A stretch of DNA of 64,000 nucleotides from Hermatobates lingyangjiaoensis (GCA_026182355.1 JAPFBL010000550.1:1-64000), one strand, 5' to 3'; positions 1 through 10,014 are shown, counted from the first letter of the stretch. Numbers and translations: made by a program. Notes: generated from the sequence alone by a model not told the origin.

Positions 1-40
1 ACGTGCCACCCTCCCCCCTTTCTGCTACGCCACTCATAAT
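1..40. mobile_element. Possible DNA-transposon terminus at the window edge
   Basis: A pyrimidine-rich start followed by 'ctgctacgccactcat' resembles the 'gccac/agtggcgtagca' termini of cut-and-paste elements. A similar sequence with a long G run occurs near 41665-41725. A LINE is inserted at its inner end (41-471), and the interrupted sequence resumes at 483. Only the edge is visible, so the family is unknown. Confidence 0.25.
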
Positions 41-471
41 TTTTTTTTTTTTTTTATTTATTTAGGTTGATAAGTGCATCGTCTACTTGGACATTAGCAC
101 TGTCTCATTTTGTTCAGTTCTTTAGTTCCTCATATTTTTATTATATAATTTTATTTCCTTCAGGAATGATATCACTTCTTTGGAATATTTATTATCAGGG
201 GCTAGTGCTTAATATTACTTTTGATGGTATGCCTGCAGACATCCTTTCTTGTTCTAATTGTGGACATTCTTCAATTAAGTGAGCCACCGTCAATATTTCC
301 TTACATTTTGGGCAAGAGGGTCTTTGCTCTTTAGATAATAGGTAACTATGTGTAACTCGTGAGTGACCTACACGTAGGCGGTTTAATATTAAATTCGTTT
401 CTAGATTTCCTGTTCCAGTGTTCATTGTTGTCCCAATGGATCCCATTATTTTCCGAAGTTGAGTAGTTTCT
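41..471 (-). mobile_element. 5'-truncated LINE (Jockey/I-like RNase H tail) with poly(A) and 11-bp target duplication
   Basis: On the minus strand an open frame (about 195-471) reads LRVGHSRVTHSYLL followed by a CPKC...HLIEEC zinc-knuckle-like tail. This is the usual extreme C-terminus of RNase H-bearing non-LTR retrotransposons of the Jockey/I/R1 group. The poly(A) end is the T run at 41-55. The 11-bp duplication CCACTCATAAT flanks it exactly (30-40 and 472-482), so this is a bona fide target-primed insertion truncated at its 5' end. The initiator-like ATG at 477-479 lies in flanking DNA and is chance. The element cannot be autonomous. Confidence 0.85.
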
Positions 472-482
472 CCACTCATAAT

Positions 483-926
483 ACAAAGTAAGTTATGCTA
501 CTATTCTATTTTTTCATTTAATGCACTGTCATAGTTCCATAGTTTCGCCTTTTTCTGTATTACCTATTACTACAATCAATTGTTAATTTTTTTTTTCTTA
601 CAATACAAACTCTTCGTGATCTCAATTACACAATATATAAGTTTTCCAATGTTAATAATTAAATAAAAACTAATATATTTTCTTATTTAACAAAAATGTA
701 CCATTAATGTCACTTTTTGATGAAGAAATTTTGCTAAAAAAAACCCATATTACAGTTCATCCTTTTATAAGGGGCTATTTTTTTGTATTTAATTAAAATT
801 ATTATTTAAATAATAAATTTTTAAGTGATATTATTTTAGGCCCTCCAAATATCACTGCATACTCGTATCATGGCCCAGTTTGTGTTCAATACTGAGTATA
901 TTAGCTAAACCATGACTACTATATAT
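483..926. other. Gene-free AT-rich stretch
   Basis: No coding frame, RNA gene or clear repeat seen. Its first bases continue the sequence interrupted by the LINE. Confidence 0.4.
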
Positions 927-2069
927 CAAAGGTAGATTTAACTGTCATCAGAGTAGATTATTATAGACCAATTAGAATTTGAACAGTCATCAAAGGTAGA
1001 TTAACTGTCATCAGAGTAGATTATTATAGACCAATTAGAATTTGAACCGTCATTAAAAGGTGGATCAACTGTCATCAGAGTAGATTATTGTACACCAATT
1101 AGAATTTGAACCGTCATCAAAGGTGGATTAACTGTCATCAGAGTAGATTATATAGACCAATTAGAATTTGAACATCATCAAGGTAGATTAACTGTCATCA
1201 GAGTAGATTATTATAGACCAATTAGAATTTGAACCGTCATTAAAAGGTGGATCAACTGTCATCAGAGTAGATTATTGTACACCAATTAGAATTTGAACCG
1301 TCATCAAAGGTGGATTAACTGTCATCAGAGTAGATTATTATAGACCAATTAGAATTTGACCTTCATCAAAGGTGGATTAACTGTCATCAGAGTAGATTAT
1401 TATAGACCAATTAGAATTTGACCCTCATCAAAGGTGGATTAACTGTCATCAGAGTAGATTATTATAGACCAATTAGAATTTGACCCTCATCAAAGGTGGA
1501 TTAACTGTCATCAGAGTAGATTATTATAGACCAATTAGAATTTGAACCGTCATCAAGGTAGATTAACTGTCATCAGAGTAGATTATTATAGACCAATTAG
1601 AATTTGACCCTCATCAAAGGTGGAATTAACTGTCATCAGAGTAGATTATTATAGACCAATTAGAATTTGAACCGTCATCAAAGGTAGATTAACTGTCATC
1701 AGAGTAGATTATTATAGACCAATTAGAATTTGACCCTCATCAAAGGTGGATTAACTGTCATCAGAGTAGATTATTATAGACCAATTAGAATTTGAACCGT
1801 CATCAAAGGTAGATTAACTGTCATCAGAGTAGATTATTATAGACCAATTAGAATTTGACCCTCATCAAAGGTGGATTAACTGTCATCAGAGTAGATTATT
1901 ATAGACCAATTAGAATTTGAACCGTCATCAAAGGTAGATTAACTGTCATCAGAGTAGATTATTATAGACCAATTAGAATTTGACCCTCATCAAAGGTGGA
2001 TTAACTGTCATCAGAGTAGATTATTATAGACCAATTAGAATTTGAACCGTCATCAAAGGTGGATTAACT
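927..2069. repeat. 62-bp tandem satellite, about 18 copies
   Basis: The unit contains 'gtcatcagagtagatt', then 'agaccaattagaatttga', then 'tcatcaaaggt(a/g)gatta'. Unit length is 62 bp. In the last part (about 1667-2069) two unit variants alternate strictly, one with 'accctcatcaaaggtgg' and one with 'aaccgtcatcaaaggtag', so the newest repeat unit is effectively a 124-bp dimer. There is no coding potential. Confidence 0.95.
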
Positions 2070-2147
2070 CGGGTCCAATAAGAAGATTAGTTGTAGGGTA
2101 AAAAGTTATTGAAATGGTCTCCACATATAAACATTTAATGGTATAAA

Positions 2148-2183
2148 CAATGCGTTTCGAACACGTAGTGTTCTTCCTCAGAC
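2148..2183 (-). ncRNA. Hammerhead-like motif (family B)
   Basis: Minus strand: CTGAGGA, extra A, GAACAC/GTGTTC hairpin, GAAA. Helix III reads ACGCAT, one change from the family palindrome ACGCGT, so this copy is slightly decayed. Confidence 0.55.
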
Positions 2184-2471
2184 ATTAACTAAAAAATACA
2201 ATGACACCAGAGAGTTATCTGTAGTACAAAGTAAAATAAAATAGTTTTACTTTAATTTTTTAAATAAAATTTATTAAAATAAAAATAAATTAAAATTATT
2301 ACTTTGTACTTTAGATAACTCTCTTATGACAATGTACTTTTTAGTTAATGCCTGAGGAAGAACACTACGTGTACAAAATATAGTAAAAAATAAAAATAAA
2401 ATAAAAATGTTTGTACTATATTTACTTTGTACATAGATAACTCTCTGATGACATTTTATTTTTTAGTTAAT

Positions 2472-2507
2472 GCCTGAGGAAGAACACTACGAGTTCGAAA
2501 CGCGTTG
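2472..2507 (+). ncRNA. Hammerhead-like motif (family B)
   Basis: CTGAGGA (2474-2480), extra A, GAACAC/GAGTTC (one mismatch), GAAA (2497-2500), palindrome ACGCGT, then T. Confidence 0.55.
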
Positions 2508-2690
2508 TTTATTATTAAATTTTTATATGTGGAGACCATTTCAATAGCTTTTTACCCTACAATGAGTAAATACCAGATAGTAAGTGATTGTACTACGTTA
2601 GAAGATTAGTCTATATGTATATCTAGTTAATTGTATGGCAAAAAAATTAACAATATAGTCCCCACAAAGAGGACTTTATTAATATAATAA

Positions 2691-2793
2691 TTGTAGGGTA
2701 AAAATCTAATGAAATGGTCTCCACATATAAAATTATTTATATTTTATTTATATTTATATGTGGAGACCATTTCATTAGATTTTTACCCTACAA
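2691..2793. repeat. 103-bp palindrome from family B ends
   Basis: Two arms of about 45 bp ('ttgtagggtaaaaatctaat', then 'ggtctccacatata') are inverse complements around a short AT core. This is a minimal foldback lacking the hammerhead core. Confidence 0.8.
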
Positions 2794-2939
2794 TGAGTAA
2801 ATACCACATAATAACAGATTGCACTACATTAGAATTAATATAATAAGTTTATAATAATATAAACAAAGTACGACAAGTACCCAGTTAAAAGTCAGATACA
2901 ATCATAAGTCTAATTTTACATTTTTTTTAAAAAATTATT

Positions 2940-3780
2940 TCAATTGAGATACTTTTAAACCAGGAGAGGAGTAGTAATGGAGTGATTAAGCGCCTCTAAT
3001 AACCTCTAACACTCAACTCCGACTTTCGGCCTTCACGAGGTTACCCTGTTAACCTGCTATATGCAGGGACAAACGAAAGAGGTGATCAGGGGCTGGGACT
3101 GACCACCTTCGTTTCACATCCTTCCTAATCCCCAAATCTCTTCTTTTTATCTCAGCCCCAATCTAAGGTTTTATGTGATCCGTGCAGAAGGATGGATGAT
3201 ACAGGGGTTACTGTATTATGTACGGAGCCTCAAGGGTATCAGGCGACCCCCTTGAGTAAATAGCCTTACTCCGGTATGCGGTGCTCTGCCGGAGCGGACA
3301 AAATACCACCGATAGAGAAACAGTGATTTTCCCTGTATGATACTAAGGAGAAAGAAGTCCGGAGACCATCCTTCGGAAGCGCAGAGGGTCCAAAGCGCTA
3401 ACTAGTGGGAGCCAACCTCCCACAAGTGCACCTGAGGACCCAAAGAAGGAGAAAGGAAGTTACTTTCTCCCGAAAAGTAGGGAGCCTGAATGGACATTAT
3501 CAATAATGGTTTATGCAGATTCTGCAAAAAAGAAGAAGAAACACCGTTGCACCTGCTGACTGACTGTAAGGCAACTTTACTGCACAGAGGTAGGTGCTTC
3601 GGGACAATCAACAAAACCATAGAAAAACTTTTACCGATGGAACCAGCAAAAGTGCTGAACTTCTTGGAGGCGTTGAAGCTAACTACTGGGATACTTTAGT
3701 ACAGAAGGGGGGAAGAACAATAGTTTTTAAGACGCAGTGCTATAGTCACCCTCAAAAAAAAAACAGGAGAAAAAACACTG
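2940..3780 (+). mobile_element. LINE remnant with zinc-knuckle tail
   Basis: A less AT-rich patch. Residues read at 3490-3699 contain CRFCKKEEETPLHLLTDC, the CxxC...HxxxxC tail found after RNase H in R1/LOA/I-like LINEs. The upstream part (3000-3480) has no recognisable protein and could be another repeat. I see no target duplication or poly(A). Clade assignment is uncertain. Confidence 0.5.
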
Positions 3781-4019
3781 TCTTAAAACACATTTAGGAC
3801 AATAACAAGAATTGATTTTGACGCAGATTCTAGGAGGAGGGGATGACATTCATAGGATCTATTTGGAGATTTGACTTCATAAATTTCATTTGGAGATGTT
3901 TGACTAGTAAGTGTGATTACAAGGGACATATAAATATAAGAGGAATGCGTGCTTGCCATGAACTGGTAGCTCTGATGTTCAACACCCAATCTGACCATCG
4001 ATTTATTCTCGTGAATGGT

Positions 4020-4275
4020 GTAAAAATCTGAGTATGTCGTCTTTGGGAGAGGACGCTAAGCAGTCTGTCCTTTACTCTGTAGGATATGCTCTACCCTGTA
4101 CGATATCCGAACTCCTTAAAATATCCTCTATTCTAAATACACTTGAGTTAGGCAAAATTTAGAATATTCATTGTGTTGTATCACAAAGGACCAATGTGTA
4201 GCCTTATGTGTGTTCTTTTGTGTGTGTGTGGGTGGGGGGAGGGGGCGCCTTAAGTTGCCTCCCAATGCAACTTAA
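4020..4275 (+). mobile_element. SINE body without tRNA head
   Basis: Matches the body and tail of the full SINE at 44770-45100: 'gagaggacg', 'ctctaaatacacttgagtta', 'ggcaaaattta' and 'gtatcacaaagg', ending 'caacttaacctaa'. An internal (GT)n/G-rich tract lies at 4218-4247. The promoter half is missing or too decayed to see. Confidence 0.7.
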
Positions 4276-4299
4276 CCTAATTTACATACCCAAAAGATG

Positions 4300-4429
4300 A
4301 AAAAAATCTGAACATGTCGTCCTTCGGAGAGGAAGCAAAGGCTTGTACGGTGCCTACATCATTTAATGCGATTGATTACTAATTGCATCTACTTATTGAT
4401 CAACTGATTGATAATCAGTTGATGCGATA
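4300..4429 (+). mobile_element. Partial SINE body preceding the 125-bp satellite
   Basis: 'gaacatgtcgtccttcggag' plus 'cttgtacggt' match the SINE body. The sequence leads directly into the satellite whose unit is made of SINE tail. Confidence 0.55.
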
Positions 4430-5173
4430 CATTAGTTAAAGATCCCTACTCTAAATACACTTAAGTTGGGCGAAATTTACGACTCCCAATGTAGAATCAA
4501 AGGGAAGACACAATACTCCCTTGAGGAATCAATGCCAGAAGTCTAGCATCTTTACATTAGTTAAAGATCCCTACTCTAAATACACTTAAGTTGGGCGAAA
4601 TTTACGACTCCCAATGTAGAATCAAAGGGAAGACACAATACTCCCTTGAGGAATCAATGCCAGAAGTCTAGCATCTTTACATTAGTTAAAGATCCCTACT
4701 CTAAATACACTTAAGTTGGGCGAAATTTACGACTCCCAATGTAGAATCAAAGGGAAGACACAATACTCCCTTGAGGAATCAATGCCAGAAGTCTAGCATC
4801 TTTACATTAGTTAAAGATCCCTACTCTAAATACACTTAAGTTGGGCGAAATTTACGACTCCCAATGTAGAATCAAAGGGAAGACACAATACTCCCTTGAG
4901 GAATCAATGCCAGAAGTCTAGCATCTTTACATTAGTTAAAGATCCCTACTCTAAATACACTTAAGTTGGGCGAAATTTACGACTCCCAATGTAGAATCAA
5001 AGGGAAGACACAATACTCCCTTGAGGAATCAATGCCAGAAGTCTAGCATCTTTACATTAGTTAAAGATCCCTACTCTAAATACACTTAAGTTGGGCAAAA
5101 TTTACGACTCCCAATGTAGAATCAAAGGGAAGACACAATACTCCCTTGAGGAATCAATGCCAGAAGTCTAGCA
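4430..5173 (+). repeat. 125-bp tandem array derived from a SINE tail, six copies
   Basis: Units start at 4430, 4555, 4680, 4805, 4930 and 5055. Each contains 'ctctaaatacacttaagttg' and 'aatttacgactcccaatgta', recognisable as the SINE 3' region, plus 'gtctagcatctttacatta'. The first five look identical. The last differs by at least one base (gggcaaaat) and is cut at about 5173. Near identity implies very recent amplification. Confidence 0.95.
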
Positions 5174-5473
5174 TTCTTTCCAGCGGACCCTAAACCTCAT
5201 TTAAAAAAGAACTCAAATAATATATACAGATATCTGAAATAAATAGGTCATAATATAAAACAAAATCATAAATATATTTAAAAGTGTCAAAATAAAAAGC
5301 CTACAGTAAATCACTGTTTCAAAGAAAAATCAATAATTCCTTTTTACTTTACCGTAAGTAAAGTTTCGTAACCATGAAACAATTCGATGTCTAGATTTTA
5401 ACAGAATTACATGTTTTTGATGTTTTCAGTCATTTATAAAGGCCATCAAAACAAATCAATGATTTTTTTTTTT
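5174..5473. other. AT-rich spacer
   Basis: No gene or clear repeat seen between the 125-bp array and the Jockey insertion. Confidence 0.35.
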
Positions 5474-5485
5474 AAAACCATACCT

Positions 5486-5959
5486 TACTGCGACCGATCT
5501 GGACTTACGAACTTGAACTATGGGGTTGTGCAAAACCATCCAATATTCATAGAATACAATCATTGCAATCTAAAATCCTCCGCACTATCACAAATCCTCC
5601 GTATTACGTCAAAAACTACACCCTTCATAAAGACCTAAAAATTCCATTCATCCAAAACCTTGCCTCTGATCGTTATAGGTCATTTCACAAGAACCTTTCC
5701 TCTCACCCAAATCCATTTGTACGAATCCTTGCTTCCTCCTCACCTTCCCAGAATCCCCCCAAGACGACTCAAGAGAAAATGGCCCAGGGATCTACTATTA
5801 CAATAATATACTTTAAAAAAAAACAACAAAGTGAGGAGTTGAACCAGTGGGTTTCATTCTTTGCTCATGTGCATCGATGTCATTGTATAATCTATTATTA
5901 CATATGCCTGTTACGCATAATATGCGTAGTTCTATATTTGCTAATAAAGATGATAAAAA
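5486..5959 (+). mobile_element. 5'-truncated Jockey-clade LINE with 12-bp target duplication
   Basis: Codons at about 5560-5780 read LQSKILRTITNPPYYVKNYT followed by HKDLKIPF and SSHPNPF. This is the well-known C-terminal region after the reverse transcriptase in arthropod Jockey elements. The 3' UTR contains 'gaggagttgaaccagtggg' and ends in an A run at about 5953-5961. AAAACCATACCT flanks it (5474-5485 and 5960-5971). It is heavily 5' truncated, with the first codons frameshifted, so it is a dead insertion. Confidence 0.88.
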
Positions 5960-6104
5960 AAAACCATACCTAGTGAATGGGTAAATAAACAGAATTAGTT
6001 CAAAAAATCATTGATTAATAGAATAGAAAACACCTCAGGTCATTTAAAGGAAACATTCTATGCTGCTCCTTGGATATTGCACGAGATTGATAAAAAGGGC
6101 TTCG

Positions 6105-6195
6105 AATCTAGATATTGAGGGCCATACTGGGTATTGAACCACAGACCTACTAGTCCAGAGGCGAGCACGCAAGCCACTGAACTACCCTTTTCCCT
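6105..6195 (-). mobile_element. SINE tRNA-like head
   Basis: On the minus strand 'gtagttcagtggcttgcgtg' (A-box region) and 'ggttcaataccca' (B-box region) are spaced as in the other SINE heads. The body is missing. It is not a tRNA gene because no cloverleaf is completed. Confidence 0.7.
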
Positions 6196-6283
6196 TGTAA
6201 TCATTCTTACTAAAATCGATCATCTCCAATTTATCAGATACACAAGCCTTGAAAAAATATATATATTTATATTTTATGTATAT

Positions 6284-6732
6284 ATACAACTAAAAAATGA
6301 TTGATCGGGATGCGGTCAGTTTCTTCCACTTTCAATTCAAACTCCCATTGCCGACGTTTCGATTTTATTTAAAATCTTTTTCCAAAGGCCTACAAACAGA
6401 GGAAAACAAGAATTTTAATACGTACATTTTTTTTTTTAAACACAAACAAAAGAAGTACACTATGAAAAATTAAATACAATCTTGAGTATTAGGATAACAT
6501 CCTATGTTATCCTTGAGTATCCTAATACTCAAGATTGTATTTAATTTTTCATAGTGTACTTCTTTTGTTTGTGTTTAAAAAAAAAAAATGTACGTATTAA
6601 AATTCTTGTTTTCCTCTGTTTGTAGGCCTTTGGAAAAAGATTTTAAATAAAATCGAAACGTCGGCAATGAGAGTTTGAATTGAAAGTGGAAGAAACTGAA
6701 CGCATCCCGATCAATCATTTTTTAGTTGTATA
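6284..6732. mobile_element. 449-bp near-perfect palindrome of PLE terminal repeats
   Basis: The arms (6284-6496 and 6515-6732) are inverse complements with only a few differences around an 18-bp spacer. Each arm carries 'gccgacgtttcgattttatt', a diverged version of the hammerhead 3' half. The core reads CTTTGGA in place of CTGANGA, so cleavage is not expected. The same family recurs at 53001-53260. A (TA)n tract follows at 6756-6782. Confidence 0.75.
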
Positions 6733-6834
6733 TCTGTCACACGGTCGAGAAGTTATTAGTGTTATATATATATATATATAAAATCACAACTAATATATAG
6801 ATGCTTTAAGACAGTAGCAACTATTTTTGTCATC

Positions 6835-7140
6835 CGGGTCGGTCGTAAGATCTTTCAAACACATCTATTTCAAACAAATTTAGTTAGTTCTGTTTGATAT
6901 TTTGAAATAGATGTGTACTTAACAATTCTGATTCTATGTATGTGTTGTTCTCAATAATTTAGTTCTCTATGTAGGTTGTAGATTGTTTTGGTAAATGTAT
7001 TATAGTTCTTACTCTAATTTTAGCTCTGAAGATGATGTACAAACACATCGAAACGTTGGTCTAGAAAGGATTTTATTTTCTTTTATATGACCTAGCCCTC
7101 AAAAACAAAACCTACCAAATACACATAGAATTGAAGACGT
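6835..7140 (+). mobile_element. PLE terminal-repeat fragment
   Basis: Non-coding segment bracketed by short TA runs. It contains an intact hammerhead-like core at 7023-7060. Confidence 0.6.
7023..7060 (+). ncRNA. Hammerhead-like motif
   Basis: CTGAAGA (7026-7032), extra T, GATGT/ACATC (7034-7038 with 7045-7049), GAAA, palindrome ACGT, T. Helix I is weak (G-U pairs). Confidence 0.65.
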
Positions 7141-7194
7141 CAAGAACAATTTTTTGACTATATATATATACATATAAACAACCCCTTCTACCTT

Positions 7195-7400
7195 CTCCAT
7201 GTATATAAACCGGATATTTCACCTTAGATCTTATTCACGTCCTGATGATGAATGTTGATCATTCGAAACATGTCGACCATAGGAGATGTACTTTATTGTG
7301 TAGACGAAATAACGAGAATGTTATTTAGAAAAATTGAGAAACTTGTTAAGAAACAGGTATCAGCTAAATTTGGTGTCATTTTCAATAATATATATACATA
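7195..7400 (+). mobile_element. PLE 5' piece: terminal repeat plus start of the coding region
   Basis: A hammerhead-like core (7239-7277) is followed by a frame at about 7288-7385 reading KIEKLVKKQVSAKFGVIFNN. A matching segment is at 39985-40060. This is consistent with the conserved N-terminal part of PLE ORFs. The piece ends abruptly in TA repeats. Confidence 0.55.
7239..7277 (+). ncRNA. Hammerhead-like motif, all helices intact
   Basis: GTC (7239-7241) pairs with GAC (7275-7277). CTGATGA 7242-7248, extra T, GAATG/CATTC (7250-7254 with 7260-7264), GAAA 7265-7268, palindrome ACATGT 7268-7273, C at the predicted cleavage position 7274. Confidence 0.78.
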
Positions 7401-7417
7401 TAAATATATATATATAC

Positions 7418-7710
7418 CTACTCGTAGTGTTCTTCCTCAGGCATGAACTAGAAAATACAATGTCATCAGAGAGTTGTCTATAGTACAAAGTAAATATTTC
7501 AATTTATTTTTATTTTAAAAAATTAAAGTAAAAATATTTTATTTTTATTTTATTTTGTACTATATTTACTTTATACTATAGATAACTCTGTAATGACATT
7601 GTATTTTTTAATTAATGCCTGAGGAAGAACACTACGTGTTCGAAACGCGTTGTTCATACCATTAAAATTGTTATATGTGGAGACAATTTCACTAGTTTTT
7701 ACCCTAAAAT
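7418..7710. mobile_element. PLE family B foldback
   Basis: Inverted arms with 'gtagtgttcttcctcaggca' and its inverse. The left arm is truncated inside the hammerhead hairpin; the right arm has an intact core (7617-7655). The centre is A/T-only sequence. Confidence 0.65.
7617..7655 (+). ncRNA. Hammerhead-like motif (family B)
   Basis: CTGAGGA 7619-7625, extra A, GAACAC/GTGTTC (7627-7632 with 7636-7641), GAAA 7642-7645, palindrome ACGCGT 7645-7650, T 7651. Helix I is only about 2 bp. Confidence 0.68.
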
Positions 7711-7771
7711 ATGATAAAACTATAACATACTGAGTCCTGAGGACTACTGAGTACATCAAAGGAACACTTAC

Positions 7772-7900
7772 AAAATACACATATTACCTTCTGATTCTAA
7801 TAGAAAAAGTAACCTCCCACATTATTCAATTAAAATACACATATTACCTTCTGATTCTAATAGAAAAAGTAACCTCCCACATTATTCAATTAAAATACAA
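7772..7900. repeat. 60-bp tandem duplication
   Basis: 'aaaatacacatattaccttc' recurs exactly 60 bp later (7772 and 7832), with a third partial start at 7892. No function is evident. Confidence 0.85.
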
Positions 7901-8220
7901 ATACTGTCCATAAAATAAAAATAATTTAATGATTACAATTAAATATAGGCTTTCCAAGTCGAATTCAACATTTTGCAAAATAATTTTTAAAGAAACTTAT
8001 AATTTAAATAAAAATTCAAATATTTAAAATTTGTTTTAAATTAAATTTATCTAAATATATATTTCATTTAAAAACATAATTTAATTCTAATTCATTCATA
8101 CGACAATATGTTTTTACAAAAATAGGCAATACTACATATTTAATTTTAATTTAATAAATAACAATCAACAAAAAAAAATTAGCATAAAAATATCAACGAC
8201 AAAAACCCCAGTAAGAATAT
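7901..8220. other. AT-rich stretch without features
   Basis: Very A/T-rich, no frame or repeat recognised. Confidence 0.35.
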
Positions 8221-8224
8221 CTGA

Positions 8225-8395
8225 AAAATGAATAAGATTTTTCAACCAAAACAAGTGATCTTATTCAATATCGATTGAATTCTGAGGAAGTGAAGACCAC
8301 TTGTTTCGGTTGAAAAGTTTTAGTTACTTTTCTTATTTTCTTACTGTGGTTCAGAGGTTGATTTCTATTTGATGTGTTTACTCTGAAATCTTATT
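8225..8395 (+). mobile_element. PLE-like foldback fragment with decayed core
   Basis: 'gaccacttgtttcggttgaa' after a CTGAGGA resembles family A, but the hairpin no longer pairs. A similar copy is at 11425-11590. Confidence 0.4.
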
Positions 8396-8396
8396 A

Positions 8397-8429
<33 letters not shown>

Positions 8430-8449
8430 GCCATGATAAACGAAAAAGG

Positions 8450-8600
8450 GTCCGGCAGGACAAATAACAATTAAAATAAGCAGTGACACATAAACAGAAA
8501 CACAACAAAGACTCACTTTTCAATATTTCGACCGTAATGGCGGTCGAAATATTGAAAAGTGAGTCTTTGTTGTGTTTCTGTTTATGTGTCACTGCTTATT
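8450..8600. mobile_element. Collapsed PLE palindrome
   Basis: The arms 'gacacataaacagaaacaca' and inverse meet at 'gaccgtaatggcggtc', the hammerhead hairpin itself, so the two arms share one hairpin and no complete core remains. The full version of this family is at 10320-10420. Confidence 0.6.
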
Positions 8601-8619
8601 TTAATTGTATATATATATA

Positions 8620-8790
8620 TCAAACACTTTTTCTTTTTCTCGGAGTTTGGTCAGGGTAAATATATGGAATCACCTTTTTGCCAACGTTTCGTCTTTATTT
8701 CAAGACATCCTCAGGGCTATAAACGTTGGCAAAAAGGTGATTCCATATATTTACCCTGACCAAACTCCGAGAAAAAGAAAAAGTGTTTGT
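8620..8790. mobile_element. PLE palindrome with internal truncation
   Basis: Arms 'aaacactttttctttttctc' and inverse complement, with 'gccaacgtttcgtcttt' and 'catcctcagggctat' in the left arm. The fuller copy is at 39600-39905. The right arm lost its core. Confidence 0.6.
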
Positions 8791-8881
8791 TAATATTTTG
8801 TGGTCAAGAAAACAGTACCATATATATAAAAAGCTTTCACATAAACACGTGAAATAACAATCAATGATCAGTTGCGTTTTT

Positions 8882-8924
8882 GACTCTGAAGAAGACCGCT
8901 TGTTACGGTTGAAAGATCTTAGTC
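8882..8924 (+). ncRNA. Hammerhead-like motif (family A), all helices intact
   Basis: GACT/AGTC helix I (8882-8885 with 8921-8924), CTGAAGA, extra A, GACCG/CGGTT hairpin, GAAA, palindrome AGATCT, T. Confidence 0.75.
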
Positions 8925-8959
8925 TTGTTTTCCCATTTCTTATTGTGGTTTGATCATTG

Positions 8960-8990
<31 letters not shown>

Positions 8991-8991
<1 letters not shown>

Positions 8992-9274
8992 TACCGGAAC
9001 CCCTAAAAAACATTCCAGAGAGGTACATAATATCCCCTTGACGCTTGAAATGCTTGTCGACGAGACGTTAATCCTAACAAAAGAAAGAGATCTCCACAGG
9101 CTCCATATATTAGAAGCTTTATATATCAAAGATTTAAATCCCTCAATTAATGGCCAGACATGCGATATAAGTATAATACCAAGCATGAGAATTTTTGAAA
9201 GCAGTTACAAGATCTATAGGGATGCTAATTCATTGGCCTACGACAGGATGAAAAACTGTTTTTACACTTACTAA
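8991..9274 (+). pseudogene. PLE C-terminal coding fragment (end of GIY-YIG nuclease region)
   Basis: Open frame ending at a stop at 9272-9274. It contains ILEALYIKDLNPSINGQ, the conserved end of the GIY-YIG endonuclease domain of Penelope-like proteins (pattern EA.yI....PslN). The upstream reverse transcriptase and the nuclease active-site half are absent; the fragment begins directly after a TA microsatellite (8957-8985). Downstream it runs into its own 3' UTR, a decayed hammerhead and another PLE N-terminal segment, suggesting a tandem-copy junction. Confidence 0.7.
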
Positions 9275-9660
9275 CTTGTTAGAACCTGCTAACTTTTATT
9301 TATATTCATTAGTTTAATTCTAAATTGTTAAACTGTTTTATTGTTTTAAAAATTTCCAAATTTTGTAAAAATGTAAGACTAAAAATTTCCAACCAGATGA
9401 TAACAATTGCATAGTCGAAAGCTTGTGTTAATCTAATGGTGTAGTTTAAGTTATGTTAAATTGTTTACAAGTGATGTTAGTCTTTCAGTTATATTAAAAC
9501 TGTTGATATTTATTAAAGTGTTTGAAAAAAAGTGTCTCAATGTCCTTTGGACAACTTATTTGGGAACTACCACCTTCTATTCGTAAGACTGTCAGGAGAC
9601 TGGAACAGCTTAGTTTAAAAGTCGTTAATGCCGAAGATGAAGTAAATTTCAACAATATAT
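9275..9660 (+). mobile_element. PLE family G terminal repeat joining a C-terminal end to an N-terminal start
   Basis: UTR 'gctaacttttatttatattc', then a decayed hammerhead (core CAGATGA near 9394), then a segment at about 9541-9640 that in part reads IRKTVRRLEQLSLKVVNAED. The same UTR-core-coding order occurs at 57520-57930 with an intact core. Confidence 0.6.
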
Positions 9661-9664
9661 ATAT

Positions 9665-9785
9665 AAACTAGAATTTTCAAAAAACACACAGAAATAAAAT
9701 CATTGAAACTCAATGATCACTGAGTTTTAGTGATTTCAATTCTGTGGTTTCTTTTCAAATTATTGTAGTTTTTTCAGTTCGAAGA
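9665..9785. repeat. Foldback repeat
   Basis: 'actagaattttcaaaa' ... 'tcattgaaactcaatgatca' followed by its inverse. A second copy lies at 11288-11412. No hammerhead core. Confidence 0.6.
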
Positions 9786-9809
9786 ATCGTGTATATATAA
9801 ATATATATT

Positions 9810-9995
9810 GATAAAAGTATCGACCGTGAAATAGAAACAAAATTAAAGTTTATCAGAACTAGGTCAATTCTTCAGGTTCAAATTAAACTCTCATTGGCAA
9901 CGAAAAAGGCTTTAAATAAAAACCGAAACGTTGGCAATAAGAGTTTAATTTGAATCTGAAGAACTGACCGGGTTCTGATAAATATCAATTATATA
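9810..9995. mobile_element. PLE foldback
   Basis: Arms 'aagtttatcagaactaggtc' and inverse, with 'ccgaaacgttggcaataaga' on the right. The core 5' half is not CTGANGA. Confidence 0.55.
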
Positions 9996-10014
9996 TATAA
10001 CCAAATCAATAATA

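Larger units (their letters stand above)
2091..2562. mobile_element. PLE family B foldback (inverted terminal-repeat pair)
   Basis: It starts ttgtagggtaaaaagttatt and ends with the inverse complement. Both arms carry 'gtggagaccatttca' and a hammerhead-like core. The right side is duplicated: one copy truncated around 2300-2390 and one full copy at 2400-2562. Other family B copies lie at 2691-2793, 7418-7710, 37545-37715 and 44225-44450. There is no coding sequence. Classification as PLE rests on the core motif and on relatives joined to PLE coding segments. Confidence 0.65.

Noticed and set aside
927..2069. CRISPR-like repeat array
   Set aside because: No unique spacers between repeats; a plain eukaryotic satellite.
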